Assembly (NCBI GenBank): GCA_045654205.1
Contig: JAZOMZ010000013.1
Coordinates: forward strand, 1 to 64,000
From: Enterocola sp045654205
Lineage (GTDB): Bacteria > Bacteroidota > Bacteroidia > Bacteroidales > Paludibacteraceae
Direction: 5' to 3'
Length of the DNA: 64,000 nucleotides
A model generated the notes under the pieces. That model was not told the DNA's origin. It made no database searches and saw only the letters and a program-made list of their open reading frames with translations. Each line of letters opens with the position of its first letter. The stretch's first letter is position 1. This document shows, piece by piece, positions 41,194-50,781 of the stretch. The position numbers and the translations under genes are program-made.

Positions 41194-43728
41194 ATGAAAA
41201 AATCAATCCCACACATTATAGCGATAGTTTCGTTTCTAGTTATCACTTTCGCATATTTGTCTCCTGTTTTCTCAGGGAAAGATATATTTGGTGGCGACAC
41301 ACAAAGTTATATGGGTATGGCCCAAGAGGCTAATACATTTAACGAAACACACGATAACCCAACCCTATGGACTGGTTCTATGTTTTCTGGCATGCCTACC
41401 TATCAAATCTGTATGAAAGACGATAACAGCATTGTAAGTCTTGCAGACGACGCACTCCGTGTCCTTCCTGGGCCAACATATAGAGTTTTCCTATATCTTG
41501 TAGGATTTTATATACTTCTTATTGCCTTTGGCTTGTCGCCTTATTGGGCAATTGCAGGCAGTATTGCCTTTGCCTTTGGCTCATACAACCTTATTATTAT
41601 AGTAGCAGGTCACAACACTAAAGCCGTTGCCATTGCCTATATGGCACCTATTATTGCTTCTATTTACCTTGGATTCAAAAAAGAAAAACCATATCTAGGA
41701 GCCACCCTACTCGCCCTATTTTTAGGACTAGGATTATACGCAAACCATATTCAAATTATATATTACACCCTATTTATAGCACTTATTCTTGGTATTTCTG
41801 AAATTATTTTCGCTATAAAAGAAAAAACAATAAAAAAATTCTTGCTTAGCACAGCGTTTCTTTGCCTTGGTGCTATGTTAGCCGTAGGCTTGAATGCTAC
41901 ACGACTTATAACCACCGCAGAATATAGCAAACACACCATGCGTGGCGATAGCAACGGACTTACCATACTTGAATCTGGAGATAAACACGGCCTAGACTTA
42001 GATTATATTACAGCATGGAGTTATGGAATAGACGAAACATTTACACTTCTTATTCCAGATTTTAAAGGGGGATCTTCTCAGACATATCTTGATGCAGACT
42101 CTCACACCGCAGAGAAAATGGGTCAAATTACAGGATTTAGAGATTCTAAAAAAGACCTAACCAATGCCGACAAAGAAAGACTTGCTCGCACAAGTAACCC
42201 TAGAAACTTAGCAGAGCTAATGTACATTCAGCCTATGCCAACATATTGGGGCACACAACCATTTACTTCAGGTCCAGTTTATGCAGGTGCAATTGTATGT
42301 TTCTTATTTATTGTAGGTTGCATAATTGTGCCAAACAGACAACGTTGGTGGTTAATCTCTGCTACTCTATTGGGCATTCTTCTTTCTTGGGGACATAATT
42401 TTATGCCATTTACAGAGTTTTTCGTAAATTACGTTCCACTTTACGACAAATTCCGTACTGTTTCTATGACACTTACTATCAGTTGTTTATGTATGGCAAT
42501 TTTAGCATTCCTAGCCATTAAAGAACTAACATCTGAAAGTGTTGATACAAAAGAAAAACTAAAAGCTCTTTATATAGGTGCAGGCATCACAGGTGGTTTA
42601 TGCTTACTTTTTGCTATAATTCCTTCACTAGCAGGAGATTTCAGCTCTGCTTCTGACAATTCTTACGGCAGTTCATATAGTTTCCTAACAGAAACACTTC
42701 CACAAGACCGTATGGCAATGCTTCAATCAGATGCCCTACGTTCACTTATATTCATTACACTTGCATTCGCACTTCTTTTCTTCTATGTTAAAGGTAAAAT
42801 CAAGGTAGTAGTGGCATCTGTAGCACTTATTGTACTTTGTGCAGCAGATATGATTCCTGTGGCTTCTCGTTACCTAAACGAAAGAAGTTTTGTAAAAAAA
42901 GAAGTTAGAAACAAACCATTTAGTGCATCGGAAGCAGACAAATTCATTTTAGCAGATAAAACAGAAGACTTCCGTGTATTAAACCTTACAGTTGACGTAT
43001 TTAATAGTTCTGCTCCATCATATTTCCATAAAAACGTAGGTGGCTACAGCGCTGTAAAACTACGTCGTTATCAGGAACTTATAGAAGTTCATATTTCTAA
43101 AGAAATTAGAGATTTTACTGCTTCTTTAAGAACTATAAGCACATTAGGCGAAGCTGAAGAAATCTTCAAAAACACCCCTGTGCTAAACATGCTAAACACA
43201 AAATATGTAATTTACGCGCCACAGGCAATGCCTATTTCCAACCCATACAAACTAGGCAATGCATGGCTAGTAGATAGTGTAAATTTTGTAAATTCAGCAG
43301 ATGAAGAAATGCTTTCTCTTGGTCTTGATTCACTTCAAAACACTGTAATTATAGACAAAGCAGTAGAAAATGCACCAAAAGATCAAAAATACAATTCTGC
43401 AAACGGCAAAATTGAACTTGTTAAGTACGAGCCAAATGTTATGACCTATAAGTTCACATCTACAGAAAATCAACTTGCTGTTTTCTCAGAAATATATTAT
43501 CCTGATGGATGGAACGCATATATAAATGGTGAAAAAGCCGAATATTTCAGAGCAAATTATCTACTTAGAGCTATGGAGCTTAAAGCGGGTGACTACACCA
43601 TAGAGTTCCGTTTTGAGCCAAAATCATACGATATTGGAAAAATTTTATCAATTATTTGCTCTATCCTCTTGACAACGGCTCTTCTATGTATTATATTTGT
43701 ACCCTTTAAAGAAAAAGTTAGAAATTAG
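41194..43728 (+). CDS. YfhO-family membrane protein
   Basis: 844 residues with about twelve to fourteen transmembrane segments and a C-terminal soluble beta domain (about 720-810, FSEIYYPDGWNAYINGEKAEYFRANYLLRAM) before the last membrane helix. This C-terminal pattern and the conserved N-terminal DIFGGDTQSYMGM fit YfhO proteins, which are related to GT-C glycosyltransferases and in Firmicutes are linked to lipoteichoic acid glycosylation. In Bacteroidetes the substrate is unknown. It lies between the pnp terminator and a small palindrome before ftsX. Confidence 0.88.
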   Translation: MKKSIPHIIAIVSFLVITFAYLSPVFSGKDIFGGDTQSYMGMAQEANTFNETHDNPTLWTGSMFSGMPTYQICMKDDNSIVSLADDALRVLPGPTYRVFLYLVGFYILLIAFGLSPYWAIAGSIAFAFGSYNLIIIVAGHNTKAVAIAYMAPIIASIYLGFKKEKPYLGATLLALFLGLGLYANHIQIIYYTLFIALILGISEIIFAIKEKTIKKFLLSTAFLCLGAMLAVGLNATRLITTAEYSKHTMRGDSNGLTILESGDKHGLDLDYITAWSYGIDETFTLLIPDFKGGSSQTYLDADSHTAEKMGQITGFRDSKKDLTNADKERLARTSNPRNLAELMYIQPMPTYWGTQPFTSGPVYAGAIVCFLFIVGCIIVPNRQRWWLISATLLGILLSWGHNFMPFTEFFVNYVPLYDKFRTVSMTLTISCLCMAILAFLAIKELTSESVDTKEKLKALYIGAGITGGLCLLFAIIPSLAGDFSSASDNSYGSSYSFLTETLPQDRMAMLQSDALRSLIFITLAFALLFFYVKGKIKVVVASVALIVLCAADMIPVASRYLNERSFVKKEVRNKPFSASEADKFILADKTEDFRVLNLTVDVFNSSAPSYFHKNVGGYSAVKLRRYQELIEVHISKEIRDFTASLRTISTLGEAEEIFKNTPVLNMLNTKYVIYAPQAMPISNPYKLGNAWLVDSVNFVNSADEEMLSLGLDSLQNTVIIDKAVENAPKDQKYNSANGKIELVKYEPNVMTYKFTSTENQLAVFSEIYYPDGWNAYINGEKAEYFRANYLLRAMELKAGDYTIEFRFEPKSYDIGKILSIICSILLTTALLCIIFVPFKEKVRN

Positions 43729-43752
43729 GATTTTTATACTTAAAAATGCGAT

Positions 43753-43785
43753 ATTGCGATGAGCGCGAAGAGCTCTACTCGCAAT
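43753..43785. repeat. Small palindrome between yfhO-like gene and ftsX
   Basis: ATTGCGA at 43753-43759 pairs with TCGCAAT at 43779-43785, followed by TTTTTAA. GC-rich loop GCGCGAAGAGCTC. It may be a weak terminator or a REP-like element. Confidence 0.45.
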
Positions 43786-43824
43786 TTTTAATGTATAAAA
43801 ATAATAAAGATAAATAATAAAATA

Positions 43825-44703
43825 ATGAACAATAAATCTCAACTTTCTGTTGCGCATATATTCAACTCACGGCTAACCAGTATCATAAGTATCTCATTGG
43901 TACTATTTCTTATTGGTCTTACTACATTAATATTACTTTTAACTAGCGAGTTATCAGTTTATGTGCGTGAAAACCTTAGTATGTCTATAGTCCTTAAAGA
44001 CGACGCCAAACTAGTAGATATACAAAAACTTCAAAAAAACATTGACGCTTCTGTGTATGCAAAATCTACAGAATACATAGACAAAGAACGCGCAGCAAAA
44101 GAACTAGCAGAAGAGTTAGGTCAAGACCCAACAGAATTTTTGGGTTACAACCCCCTACTTGGCTCTATTGAGCTAAAACTCAACTCAGACTATGCAAACA
44201 ATGATAGCATCGCACTCATAGAAGCAGAACTTCACAAATATCCTCTTGTCAAGGAAGTTATCTATCAAAAAGACTTGATAGAAGTTATTAATCAAAATGT
44301 TAATAGAATTTCTGCATTCCTAATGGGGCTTTCTATTCTGCTTATAATAGTTTCATACGCATTAATCAGCAATACCGTAAGACTTACTGTTTACGCAAAA
44401 CGCTTCATTATTCACACCATGAAGTTGGTGGGTGCTACAGGCAGCTTCATTCGCCGTCCATTCCTTGTACAAGGAGCTATTACTGGGTTAATTTCCTCAT
44501 TTATAGGTATGGCACTGCTTTCTGGAGTTTTATATTTCGCTCAATCAGAATTAAGCGATTTATTCTCAATGGAAAGTATTGACGCACTGCTTATTTCATT
44601 TGTTGTAATGTTAATCTTCGGTATTTTAATCACTACAATTTCCACATTTATGTCTGTAGGACGCTACTTAAGACTACAAGTGGACGATATGTATTACATT
44701 TAA
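43825..44703 (+). CDS. ftsX: Cell division protein FtsX (ABC permease-like)
   Basis: 292 residues: a transmembrane helix at ~18-40, an extracytoplasmic domain of ~120 residues (LSVYVRENLSMSIVLKD...EYIDKERAAKEL), then three transmembrane helices near 163-182, 213-235 and 257-277. FtsX with the ATPase FtsE activates peptidoglycan hydrolases at the septum; ftsE is not adjacent, as is usual in Bacteroidetes. It heads a run with DUF3098, uppP, truB and queA at 3-, -4-, 4- and 26-bp spacing. Confidence 0.95.
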   Translation: MNNKSQLSVAHIFNSRLTSIISISLVLFLIGLTTLILLLTSELSVYVRENLSMSIVLKDDAKLVDIQKLQKNIDASVYAKSTEYIDKERAAKELAEELGQDPTEFLGYNPLLGSIELKLNSDYANNDSIALIEAELHKYPLVKEVIYQKDLIEVINQNVNRISAFLMGLSILLIIVSYALISNTVRLTVYAKRFIIHTMKLVGATGSFIRRPFLVQGAITGLISSFIGMALLSGVLYFAQSELSDLFSMESIDALLISFVVMLIFGILITTISTFMSVGRYLRLQVDDMYYI

Positions 44704-44706
44704 TTT

Positions 44707-44946
44707 ATGAAAGAAGAAAATAAACTAAACCTACGTTTAGGCAAGAAAAACCTTATTGCTATAAGCATAAGTGTTGTTGTTATATTAATAGGATATGTCC
44801 TTATGATGGTAGGTCCTGTCTCTACCGACGGCAATTTTGAGCCAGACATATTCTCTACAAGAAGACTTATCATAGGTCCTATGATTGTTTTCTTTGGTTA
44901 TTTATCTGTTATTATCGCTATTTTATACAAAAAAAATAAAAAATGA
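44707..44946 (+). CDS. DUF3098 small membrane protein
   Basis: 79 residues with two transmembrane segments (about 15-35 and 53-74) separated by a short loop containing DGNFEPDIFSTRRLIIGP, which is the DUF3098 pattern. Its function is unknown; it is nearly always found between ftsX and uppP in Bacteroidetes, as here, with 3 bp to ftsX and a 4-bp overlap with uppP. Confidence 0.9.
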   Translation: MKEENKLNLRLGKKNLIAISISVVVILIGYVLMMVGPVSTDGNFEPDIFSTRRLIIGPMIVFFGYLSVIIAILYKKNKK

Positions 44947-45731
44947 GTTGGTACGAAGCACTTTTATTGGGTCTTATCCAAGGATTAACAGAATTTTTAC
45001 CTGTTAGTAGTAGTGGTCACCTAGAAATAGGTCAAGCTTTATTTGGCACCTCTGGAGAAGATAATCTTTCTTTTACTGTTGCTGTACACGTTGCTACAGT
45101 ATTCAGTACAATTTTGATACTTTGGAAAGAAATTTCATTCCTATTCAAAGGTCTTTTTACAAAAACTTGGAATGACGAAAAAGATTATATTGCAAAAATA
45201 GCAATCTCATGTATTCCTATTTTTATTGTTGGAGTTTTCTTTAAAGATGAAGTAGAATCTCTATTTGGCAACGGACTTATATTAGTGGGTTGCTGCCTAA
45301 TAGTAACATCTCTTCTACTTGCTTTTTCATATTATGCAAAACCACGCCAAAAAGAAAACATCTCTTATCTAGACGCATTTATCATTGGTGTTAGCCAAGC
45401 ATTTGCTGTACTTCCAGGTCTTTCTCGCTCTGGCACAACCATTGCCACAGGTCTTCTTCTAGGTAACAAAAAAGAAAATATGGCACAATTTTCATTCCTT
45501 ATGGTGCTTGTTCCTATCTTAGGCGAAGCTCTACTTGACACAATAGAAATGTTGAGTACAGGCGTCACAATGGATGGAAATACAATAAATTTAATCCTAG
45601 GTTTCTTCGCAGCATTTATTTCTGGGTGCTTCGCATGTAAATTTATGATTAATATGGTGAGAAAAGGTAAATTGATTTACTTCGCTATATACTGTTTAAT
45701 CGCAGGTTCACTTGCTCTATTATTAAATTAA
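44943..45731 (+). CDS. uppP: Undecaprenyl-diphosphatase UppP (BacA)
   Basis: Membrane phosphatase that recycles undecaprenyl pyrophosphate to the carrier lipid for cell-wall and surface polysaccharide synthesis. 262 residues, seven to eight transmembrane segments. The family motifs LGLIQGLTEFLPVSSSGHLEI (8-28) and PGLSRSGTTIATGLLLG near 158-174 are intact. High expression gives bacitracin tolerance in other species. Confidence 0.96.
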   Translation: MSWYEALLLGLIQGLTEFLPVSSSGHLEIGQALFGTSGEDNLSFTVAVHVATVFSTILILWKEISFLFKGLFTKTWNDEKDYIAKIAISCIPIFIVGVFFKDEVESLFGNGLILVGCCLIVTSLLLAFSYYAKPRQKENISYLDAFIIGVSQAFAVLPGLSRSGTTIATGLLLGNKKENMAQFSFLMVLVPILGEALLDTIEMLSTGVTMDGNTINLILGFFAAFISGCFACKFMINMVRKGKLIYFAIYCLIAGSLALLLN

Positions 45732-45735
45732 AAAA

Positions 45736-46410
45736 GTGGATACAATTTTATATTTTGATAAACCACTTGGTTGGACATCATTCAACCTTGTCAATAGGGT
45801 TAGAGGCGTTTTAAGCAGACATTTGGGTGTAAAGAAGCTAAAAGTGGGTCACGCAGGCACACTAGACCCTCTTGCAACAGGAGTAATGATACTTTGCACA
45901 GGCAAAAACACCAAACTTATTGAAAGTTTTCAATATCAAACCAAGGAATATGTGGCAACTATAAAATTGGGAGCGACCACCCCTTCTTTTGATTTAGAAA
46001 CAGAAATAGATGCAGAGTACCCTACCGAGCACATCACAGAGAAACTTATTAAAGAAACATTACAAAAATTCATTGGCGAAATTCAACAAATTCCTCCTAC
46101 CTATTCTGCTATAAAAATAAATGGCAAACGTGCATACGAGTACGCTAGAAAAGGAGACGAAGTAGAACTCAAACCAAAAACATTGGTTATAGACGAGATA
46201 GAACTTCTAGATTACAAAATGCCAGAGATAGTAGTGAGAGTGGTTTGTAGCAAGGGTACATACATTAGAGCACTGGCTCGTGACATTGGCGAGGCGCTAC
46301 AAAGCGGAGGATACCTTACCGCCCTTAGACGCACACAAATAGGCGACATCAGAGTAGAAAATTGCCAACAATACGACGACTTTGTAAAGGAGTTAGGAGT
46401 TAGGAGTTAA
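45736..46410 (+). CDS. truB: tRNA pseudouridine(55) synthase TruB
   Basis: 224 residues beginning with a GTG (no ATG fits). Makes pseudouridine 55 in the T-arm of tRNAs. The motif LKVGHAGTLDPLATGVMILCTG contains the catalytic Asp (near residue 43), and the later GTYIRALARDIGE region is also conserved. The C-terminus ends ...VKELGVRS, coded by a heptad repeat (GTTAGGA) that also provides the stop codon, so the original end was probably replaced. Confidence 0.95.
   Translation: MDTILYFDKPLGWTSFNLVNRVRGVLSRHLGVKKLKVGHAGTLDPLATGVMILCTGKNTKLIESFQYQTKEYVATIKLGATTPSFDLETEIDAEYPTEHITEKLIKETLQKFIGEIQQIPPTYSAIKINGKRAYEYARKGDEVELKPKTLVIDEIELLDYKMPEIVVRVVCSKGTYIRALARDIGEALQSGGYLTALRRTQIGDIRVENCQQYDDFVKELGVRS
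46388..46410 (+). repeat. Heptad repeat at the 3' end of truB
   Basis: AGGAGTTAGGAGTTAGGAGT plus TAA: three GTTAGGA units supplying the last codons and stop of truB. Confidence 0.6.
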
Positions 46411-46436
46411 AACAAATAAACATTTAAAAACAAAAT

Positions 46437-47486
46437 ATGAAATTATCACAATTTAGATTTAAATTACCAGAAGAACAAATCGCACAATATCCTGCGAAAT
46501 ATCGTGACGAATCTCGTTTACTAGTACTTCATAAAGATACTGGTGAAATTGAGCACAAAAAATTCTCTGATATTATAGATTATTTTGGTAAAGACGACCT
46601 ATTTATCTTCAACGACACCAAGGTTTTCCCTGCAAGACTTTATGGCAACAAAGAAAAAACTGGTGCTAGAATTGAAGTCTTCCTACTTAGAGAACTTAAC
46701 GAAGAATTAAGATTGTGGGACGTGTTAGTAGATCCTGCTCGTAAGATACGTATTGGCAACAAACTTTATTTTGGAGAAGACGATTCACTTGTAGCTGAAG
46801 TTATTGACAATACCACTTCACGTGGCCGTACACTTCGTTTCCTATTTGACGGAGACCACGACACATTCAAAGAAGTACTTTATAGCATGGGCGAAACTCC
46901 ACTTCCAAGATATATTACTCGCCCTGTAGAACCTTCTGACGAAGAACGTTACCAAACAATCTTTGCCAAAAACGAAGGTGCAGTTGTAGCTCCAAGTGCG
47001 GCGTTACACTTTAGCCGCGAGCTTCTTAAATTAATGGAAATCAACGACATAAATCATACTTTCATTACATTACATGCTAGTTTGGGCAACTTCCGTGAAA
47101 TAGACGTAGAAGATTTAACCAAACACAAAACAGATTCAGAACAACTTATTGTTGGAGAAGAAGCATGTGAAATAATCAATAGAACACAAGATAATAGAAA
47201 AAGAATTTGTGCTATTGGCACAACAGTGATGCGCGCTTTAGAAACTGCTGTTTGTACAGAAGGTCACGTTAAAACCTATGATGGCTGGACAAATAAATTT
47301 ATCTTCCCTCCATACGACTTTACTGTAGCAAACTCTATGGTTGCAAATTTCTATGCTCCAGAATCACAATTATTGATGATGACAGCAGCATTTGGTGGCT
47401 TCGAAAACGTAATGAACGCATACGACGTTGCTGTAAAAGAGGGTTACAAATTTGGTTGCTACGGCGACGCCATGCTAATTATATAA
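46437..47486 (+). CDS. queA: tRNA preQ1(34) S-adenosylmethionine ribosyltransferase-isomerase QueA
   Basis: 349 residues. Transfers and rearranges ribose from SAM onto preQ1 in tRNA to give epoxyqueuosine. Conserved segments seen: FRFKLPEEQIAQYPAKYRDESRL at the N-terminus, FIFNDTKVFPARL, GETPLPRYITR, and the THFITLHASLGNF-type and GTTVMRALETA blocks. Length normal. Last gene of the ftsX run. Confidence 0.97.
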   Translation: MKLSQFRFKLPEEQIAQYPAKYRDESRLLVLHKDTGEIEHKKFSDIIDYFGKDDLFIFNDTKVFPARLYGNKEKTGARIEVFLLRELNEELRLWDVLVDPARKIRIGNKLYFGEDDSLVAEVIDNTTSRGRTLRFLFDGDHDTFKEVLYSMGETPLPRYITRPVEPSDEERYQTIFAKNEGAVVAPSAALHFSRELLKLMEINDINHTFITLHASLGNFREIDVEDLTKHKTDSEQLIVGEEACEIINRTQDNRKRICAIGTTVMRALETAVCTEGHVKTYDGWTNKFIFPPYDFTVANSMVANFYAPESQLLMMTAAFGGFENVMNAYDVAVKEGYKFGCYGDAMLII

Positions 47487-47491
47487 TTTTA

Positions 47492-47523
47492 TTTGGCGAA
47501 TCTAAGGATATTTACTATATTTG
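47492..47523 (+). promoter_or_regulatory. secDF promoter
   Basis: TTTG (47492-47495), 20 nt, TATATTTG (47516-47523). A strong match, 66 bp before the ATG, beginning just after the queA stop codon. Confidence 0.8.
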
Positions 47524-47589
47524 TGCCTTATTTTTTGGCGGCATGTCAAAAACAAACGTTTTAAATCAATTTAATAACTAATTTATAAT

Positions 47590-50500
47590 ATGCAAAACAA
47601 AGGATTTATAACAGCTTTTGCTGTTTTATTAAGTGCGGTTTGCTTATTCTACCTTTCATTTAATGTAGTTACTTCATACTACAACAATGAAGCAAAAGAA
47701 TATGCAAATGGCGATAAAACAGCAGAATACCACTACCTAGATTCTCTTGCAACAGAACAAGTATGGCTTGGTTACACTCTTAAAGAGTGCCGTGAGAAAG
47801 AATTAGGTTTAGGTCTAGACCTTAAAGGTGGTATGAACGTTATTTTAGAAGTTTCTGTTCCAGACATCGTGCGTACACTTGCAGGAAACTCTAAAGACGA
47901 AACATTTAACAAAGCTATGGCTCTAGCAACAGAACGCCAAGCAAATAGTCAAAAAGACTTCTTAGATTTATTTAATGAAGCCTACACAGAACTTGACCCA
48001 AATGCTAGACTTTCAGCCATCTTTACCACATTTACATTAAAAGATCGTATAAGCCTTAAAAGCACAAACGAAGAAGTTCTATCAGTTCTAAGAGAAGAAG
48101 TTCAAGCAACAGTAGACAACTCTTACAACGTGCTTCGTACACGTATCGACCGTTTCGGTGTGGTTCAACCAAACATCCAACGCCTAGAAACCAATGGTCG
48201 TATCCTTATCGAACTTCCTGGTATTAAAGAACCAGAACGTGTTCGTAAACTTCTTCAAGGTTCTGCAAACCTAGAATTCTGGGAAACATTTAACCTAACA
48301 GAAATCTACGGTGACCTAGAAAAAGCTAACGCTATTATTGCAGAAACTCTTACTTCTACAGAAGAAGCAGCTCCTAAAGCAGAAGAAACTGTAAAAGAAG
48401 AAGTTGTTAGTGCATTAGACTCACTTAATGCAGCATTAGCAAACCAAGATGCAGCAAACGCAGACAGCATCAAACAAATGGAAGAATTTGCAAAAGCAAA
48501 TCCTCTATTCAGCAAATTAATGATTTCAAACAGCAATGGTCAACTTATCCCTACTCCTGCTATTGGTGTAGTTAGTGTAAGAGACACCGCTACTGTTATG
48601 GAATACTTAAATATGCGTAAAGTTAAAGAAGTTCTTCCACGTGAACTTGCATTCCGTTGGACTGTAAAACCAGTTGACGAAAAAGGACTTTACTACGAAC
48701 TAGTTGCTCTTAAAGTTACAGACCGCGACGGTAAAGCACCTCTAGAAGGTAATGTTATCACAGATGCTCGCGACGAAATTAGCCAATTCACTGGTGGTTC
48801 TACAGTTAGCATGACAATGAATCCAGAAGGTGCTAAAGCATGGGCTAAACTAACAAAAGAAAACATTGGCCGTAGCATCGCTATCGTGCTAGACGATATG
48901 GTTTACTCATTCCCTAACGTAAACACTGAAATCACTGGCGGACGCTCAGAAATCTCTGGTAACTTCACACCACAAGAAGCAAAAGACTTAGCAAACGTGC
49001 TTAAATCTGGTAAAATGCCAGCACCTTCTCGTATTATTCAAGAAGACGTTGTTGGTCCATCACTAGGTCACGAAGCTATCACAAAAGGTATGATTTCATT
49101 TGCTATCGCATTCATTATCGTAATGCTTTATATGATGGTTTACTATGGTTTCAAACCAGGTTTAGTAGTTGACATCGCATTACTTATCAACGTATTCTTC
49201 CTTATAGGTGTCCTTGCTTCATTTAAAGCAGTACTTACCCTTCCTGGTATCGCAGGTATCGTATTAACCATGGGTATGGCTGTGGACGCAAACGTGCTTA
49301 TCTACGAACGTATTAAAGAAGAGCTAAGAGCAGGAAAAACACACAAAATGGCGATCCAAGATGGTTATAAAAACGCCATGTCTGCTATCATTGACTCAAA
49401 CTTAACAACTATAATAACAGGTATTATCCTATTCTATTTCGGTACAGGTCCTATTAAAGGTTTCGCTACTACACTTATCATTGGTATCATCACCTCTTTC
49501 TTCACAGCAGTATTCTTAACTAGAATCTACTTTGAAAGAAAAGCAGAAAAGGCAGAAATCAACAATTGGACATTCACAACTAAGCTTTCTAAAAACTTAT
49601 TAAGCAACGTGAAAATCAACTGGGTTAAAATCCGTAAAATTGGTTACATCGTATCATGTGCATTTATGCTAATTGCTGGTGTATCACTAGGTTTACGTGG
49701 TCTAAGCCAAGGTATCGATTTCAGTGGTGGTAGAAACTATGTAGTTCGCTTTGCAGAAAATGTAAATACAGACGAAATCATCAACCACCTAGAAGACGGC
49801 TTCACCGATGCTCAAGTTTCTGTTATCACAATTGGTTCTGAAAACCAAGTACGCATCACAACCAACTACAAAATAGAAGACAACAGCGAAACTATCGACG
49901 ATGAAGTAGAAGAAATCCTATTCAACGAACTTCAACCAGAACTAGAACAATATGGTGTAACTAAAGAAATGTTCCTTAAAGGTTACCTTCTAGAAGATGG
50001 CAAAGCAGTTCTTGCTTCTGTTGACGCTGAAAATACTTTAGGTGTACAAAGTTCACAAAAAGTAGGTCCTGCTATTGCAGACGACATCAAAGCAGACGCT
50101 ATTTGGGCAATCCTATTCTCTATGATTGGTATCTTCATCTACATCTTCGTAAGATTTAGAAACGTATCATATAGTGTTGGTTCTGTAGCATCTCTACTAC
50201 ACGACGTTGTATTTATCTTAGGTCTATATTCTCTACTATATAGCATTATGCCATTCTCACTAGAGATTGACCAATCATTCATTGCTGCTATCCTAACAAT
50301 TATCGGTTACTCAATGAACGACACCGTGGTAGTATTTGACCGTGTACGTGAACTTGTTAACCTATATCCAAAACGTGATCGCAAAGAAGTAATTAACGAA
50401 GCTATCAACGCTACACTTACTCGTACATTAAGTACATCACTTTCTACATTCTTAGTGTTAATCGTTATCTTCTTACTTGGTGGTGAAACCATTAGAGGAT

Positions 50501-50619
50501 TCGTATTCGCTATGATGGTGGGTGTTGTTATCGGTACATATTCAACATTGTTTATCGCTATTCCAGTAGCATACGATATTGAAAAGAAAAAACTAGAAAA
50601 AACTGCTAAGAAACAATAA
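47590..50619 (+). CDS. secDF: Protein translocase subunit SecDF (fused)
   Basis: 1009 residues, SecD and SecF in one chain, as usual in Bacteroidetes. The SecD half has the LGLGLDLKGGMNVILEV motif (near 76-92), a large periplasmic P1 domain with an extra Ala/Glu-rich insertion at about 250-300, and six transmembrane helices starting near RIIQEDVVGPSLGHEAI. The SecF half starts near 665, with GIDFSGGRNYVVRF and six more helices. It uses the proton gradient to pull exported proteins from SecYEG. Followed by its own terminator. Confidence 0.97.
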   Translation: MQNKGFITAFAVLLSAVCLFYLSFNVVTSYYNNEAKEYANGDKTAEYHYLDSLATEQVWLGYTLKECREKELGLGLDLKGGMNVILEVSVPDIVRTLAGNSKDETFNKAMALATERQANSQKDFLDLFNEAYTELDPNARLSAIFTTFTLKDRISLKSTNEEVLSVLREEVQATVDNSYNVLRTRIDRFGVVQPNIQRLETNGRILIELPGIKEPERVRKLLQGSANLEFWETFNLTEIYGDLEKANAIIAETLTSTEEAAPKAEETVKEEVVSALDSLNAALANQDAANADSIKQMEEFAKANPLFSKLMISNSNGQLIPTPAIGVVSVRDTATVMEYLNMRKVKEVLPRELAFRWTVKPVDEKGLYYELVALKVTDRDGKAPLEGNVITDARDEISQFTGGSTVSMTMNPEGAKAWAKLTKENIGRSIAIVLDDMVYSFPNVNTEITGGRSEISGNFTPQEAKDLANVLKSGKMPAPSRIIQEDVVGPSLGHEAITKGMISFAIAFIIVMLYMMVYYGFKPGLVVDIALLINVFFLIGVLASFKAVLTLPGIAGIVLTMGMAVDANVLIYERIKEELRAGKTHKMAIQDGYKNAMSAIIDSNLTTIITGIILFYFGTGPIKGFATTLIIGIITSFFTAVFLTRIYFERKAEKAEINNWTFTTKLSKNLLSNVKINWVKIRKIGYIVSCAFMLIAGVSLGLRGLSQGIDFSGGRNYVVRFAENVNTDEIINHLEDGFTDAQVSVITIGSENQVRITTNYKIEDNSETIDDEVEEILFNELQPELEQYGVTKEMFLKGYLLEDGKAVLASVDAENTLGVQSSQKVGPAIADDIKADAIWAILFSMIGIFIYIFVRFRNVSYSVGSVASLLHDVVFILGLYSLLYSIMPFSLEIDQSFIAAILTIIGYSMNDTVVVFDRVRELVNLYPKRDRKEVINEAINATLTRTLSTSLSTFLVLIVIFLLGGETIRGFVFAMMVGVVIGTYSTLFIAIPVAYDIEKKKLEKTAKKQ

Positions 50620-50640
50620 TAGCTAATTAAGTTTATAAAA

Positions 50641-50675
50641 TAGGGTGACTAGCAATAGTCACCCTATTTTTTTAA
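50641..50675 (+). terminator. secDF terminator
   Basis: TAGGGTGACTA, loop GCAA, TAGTCACCCTA (11-bp perfect stem) and a T-run. Confidence 0.9.
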
Positions 50676-50730
50676 CATAATAGCATAAATACTTTTATGT
50701 TAAATTTCTTAAGATGTTAGATATTTTCAT

Positions 50731-50738
50731 TATATTTG
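50731..50738 (+). promoter_or_regulatory. -7 box of the amylase gene
   Basis: TATATTTG, 43 bp before the ATG at 50782. No convincing -33. Confidence 0.4.
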
Positions 50739-50781
50739 CATTCTAAGTATCATTAGAATTTATTTAATCAAATACATTTAT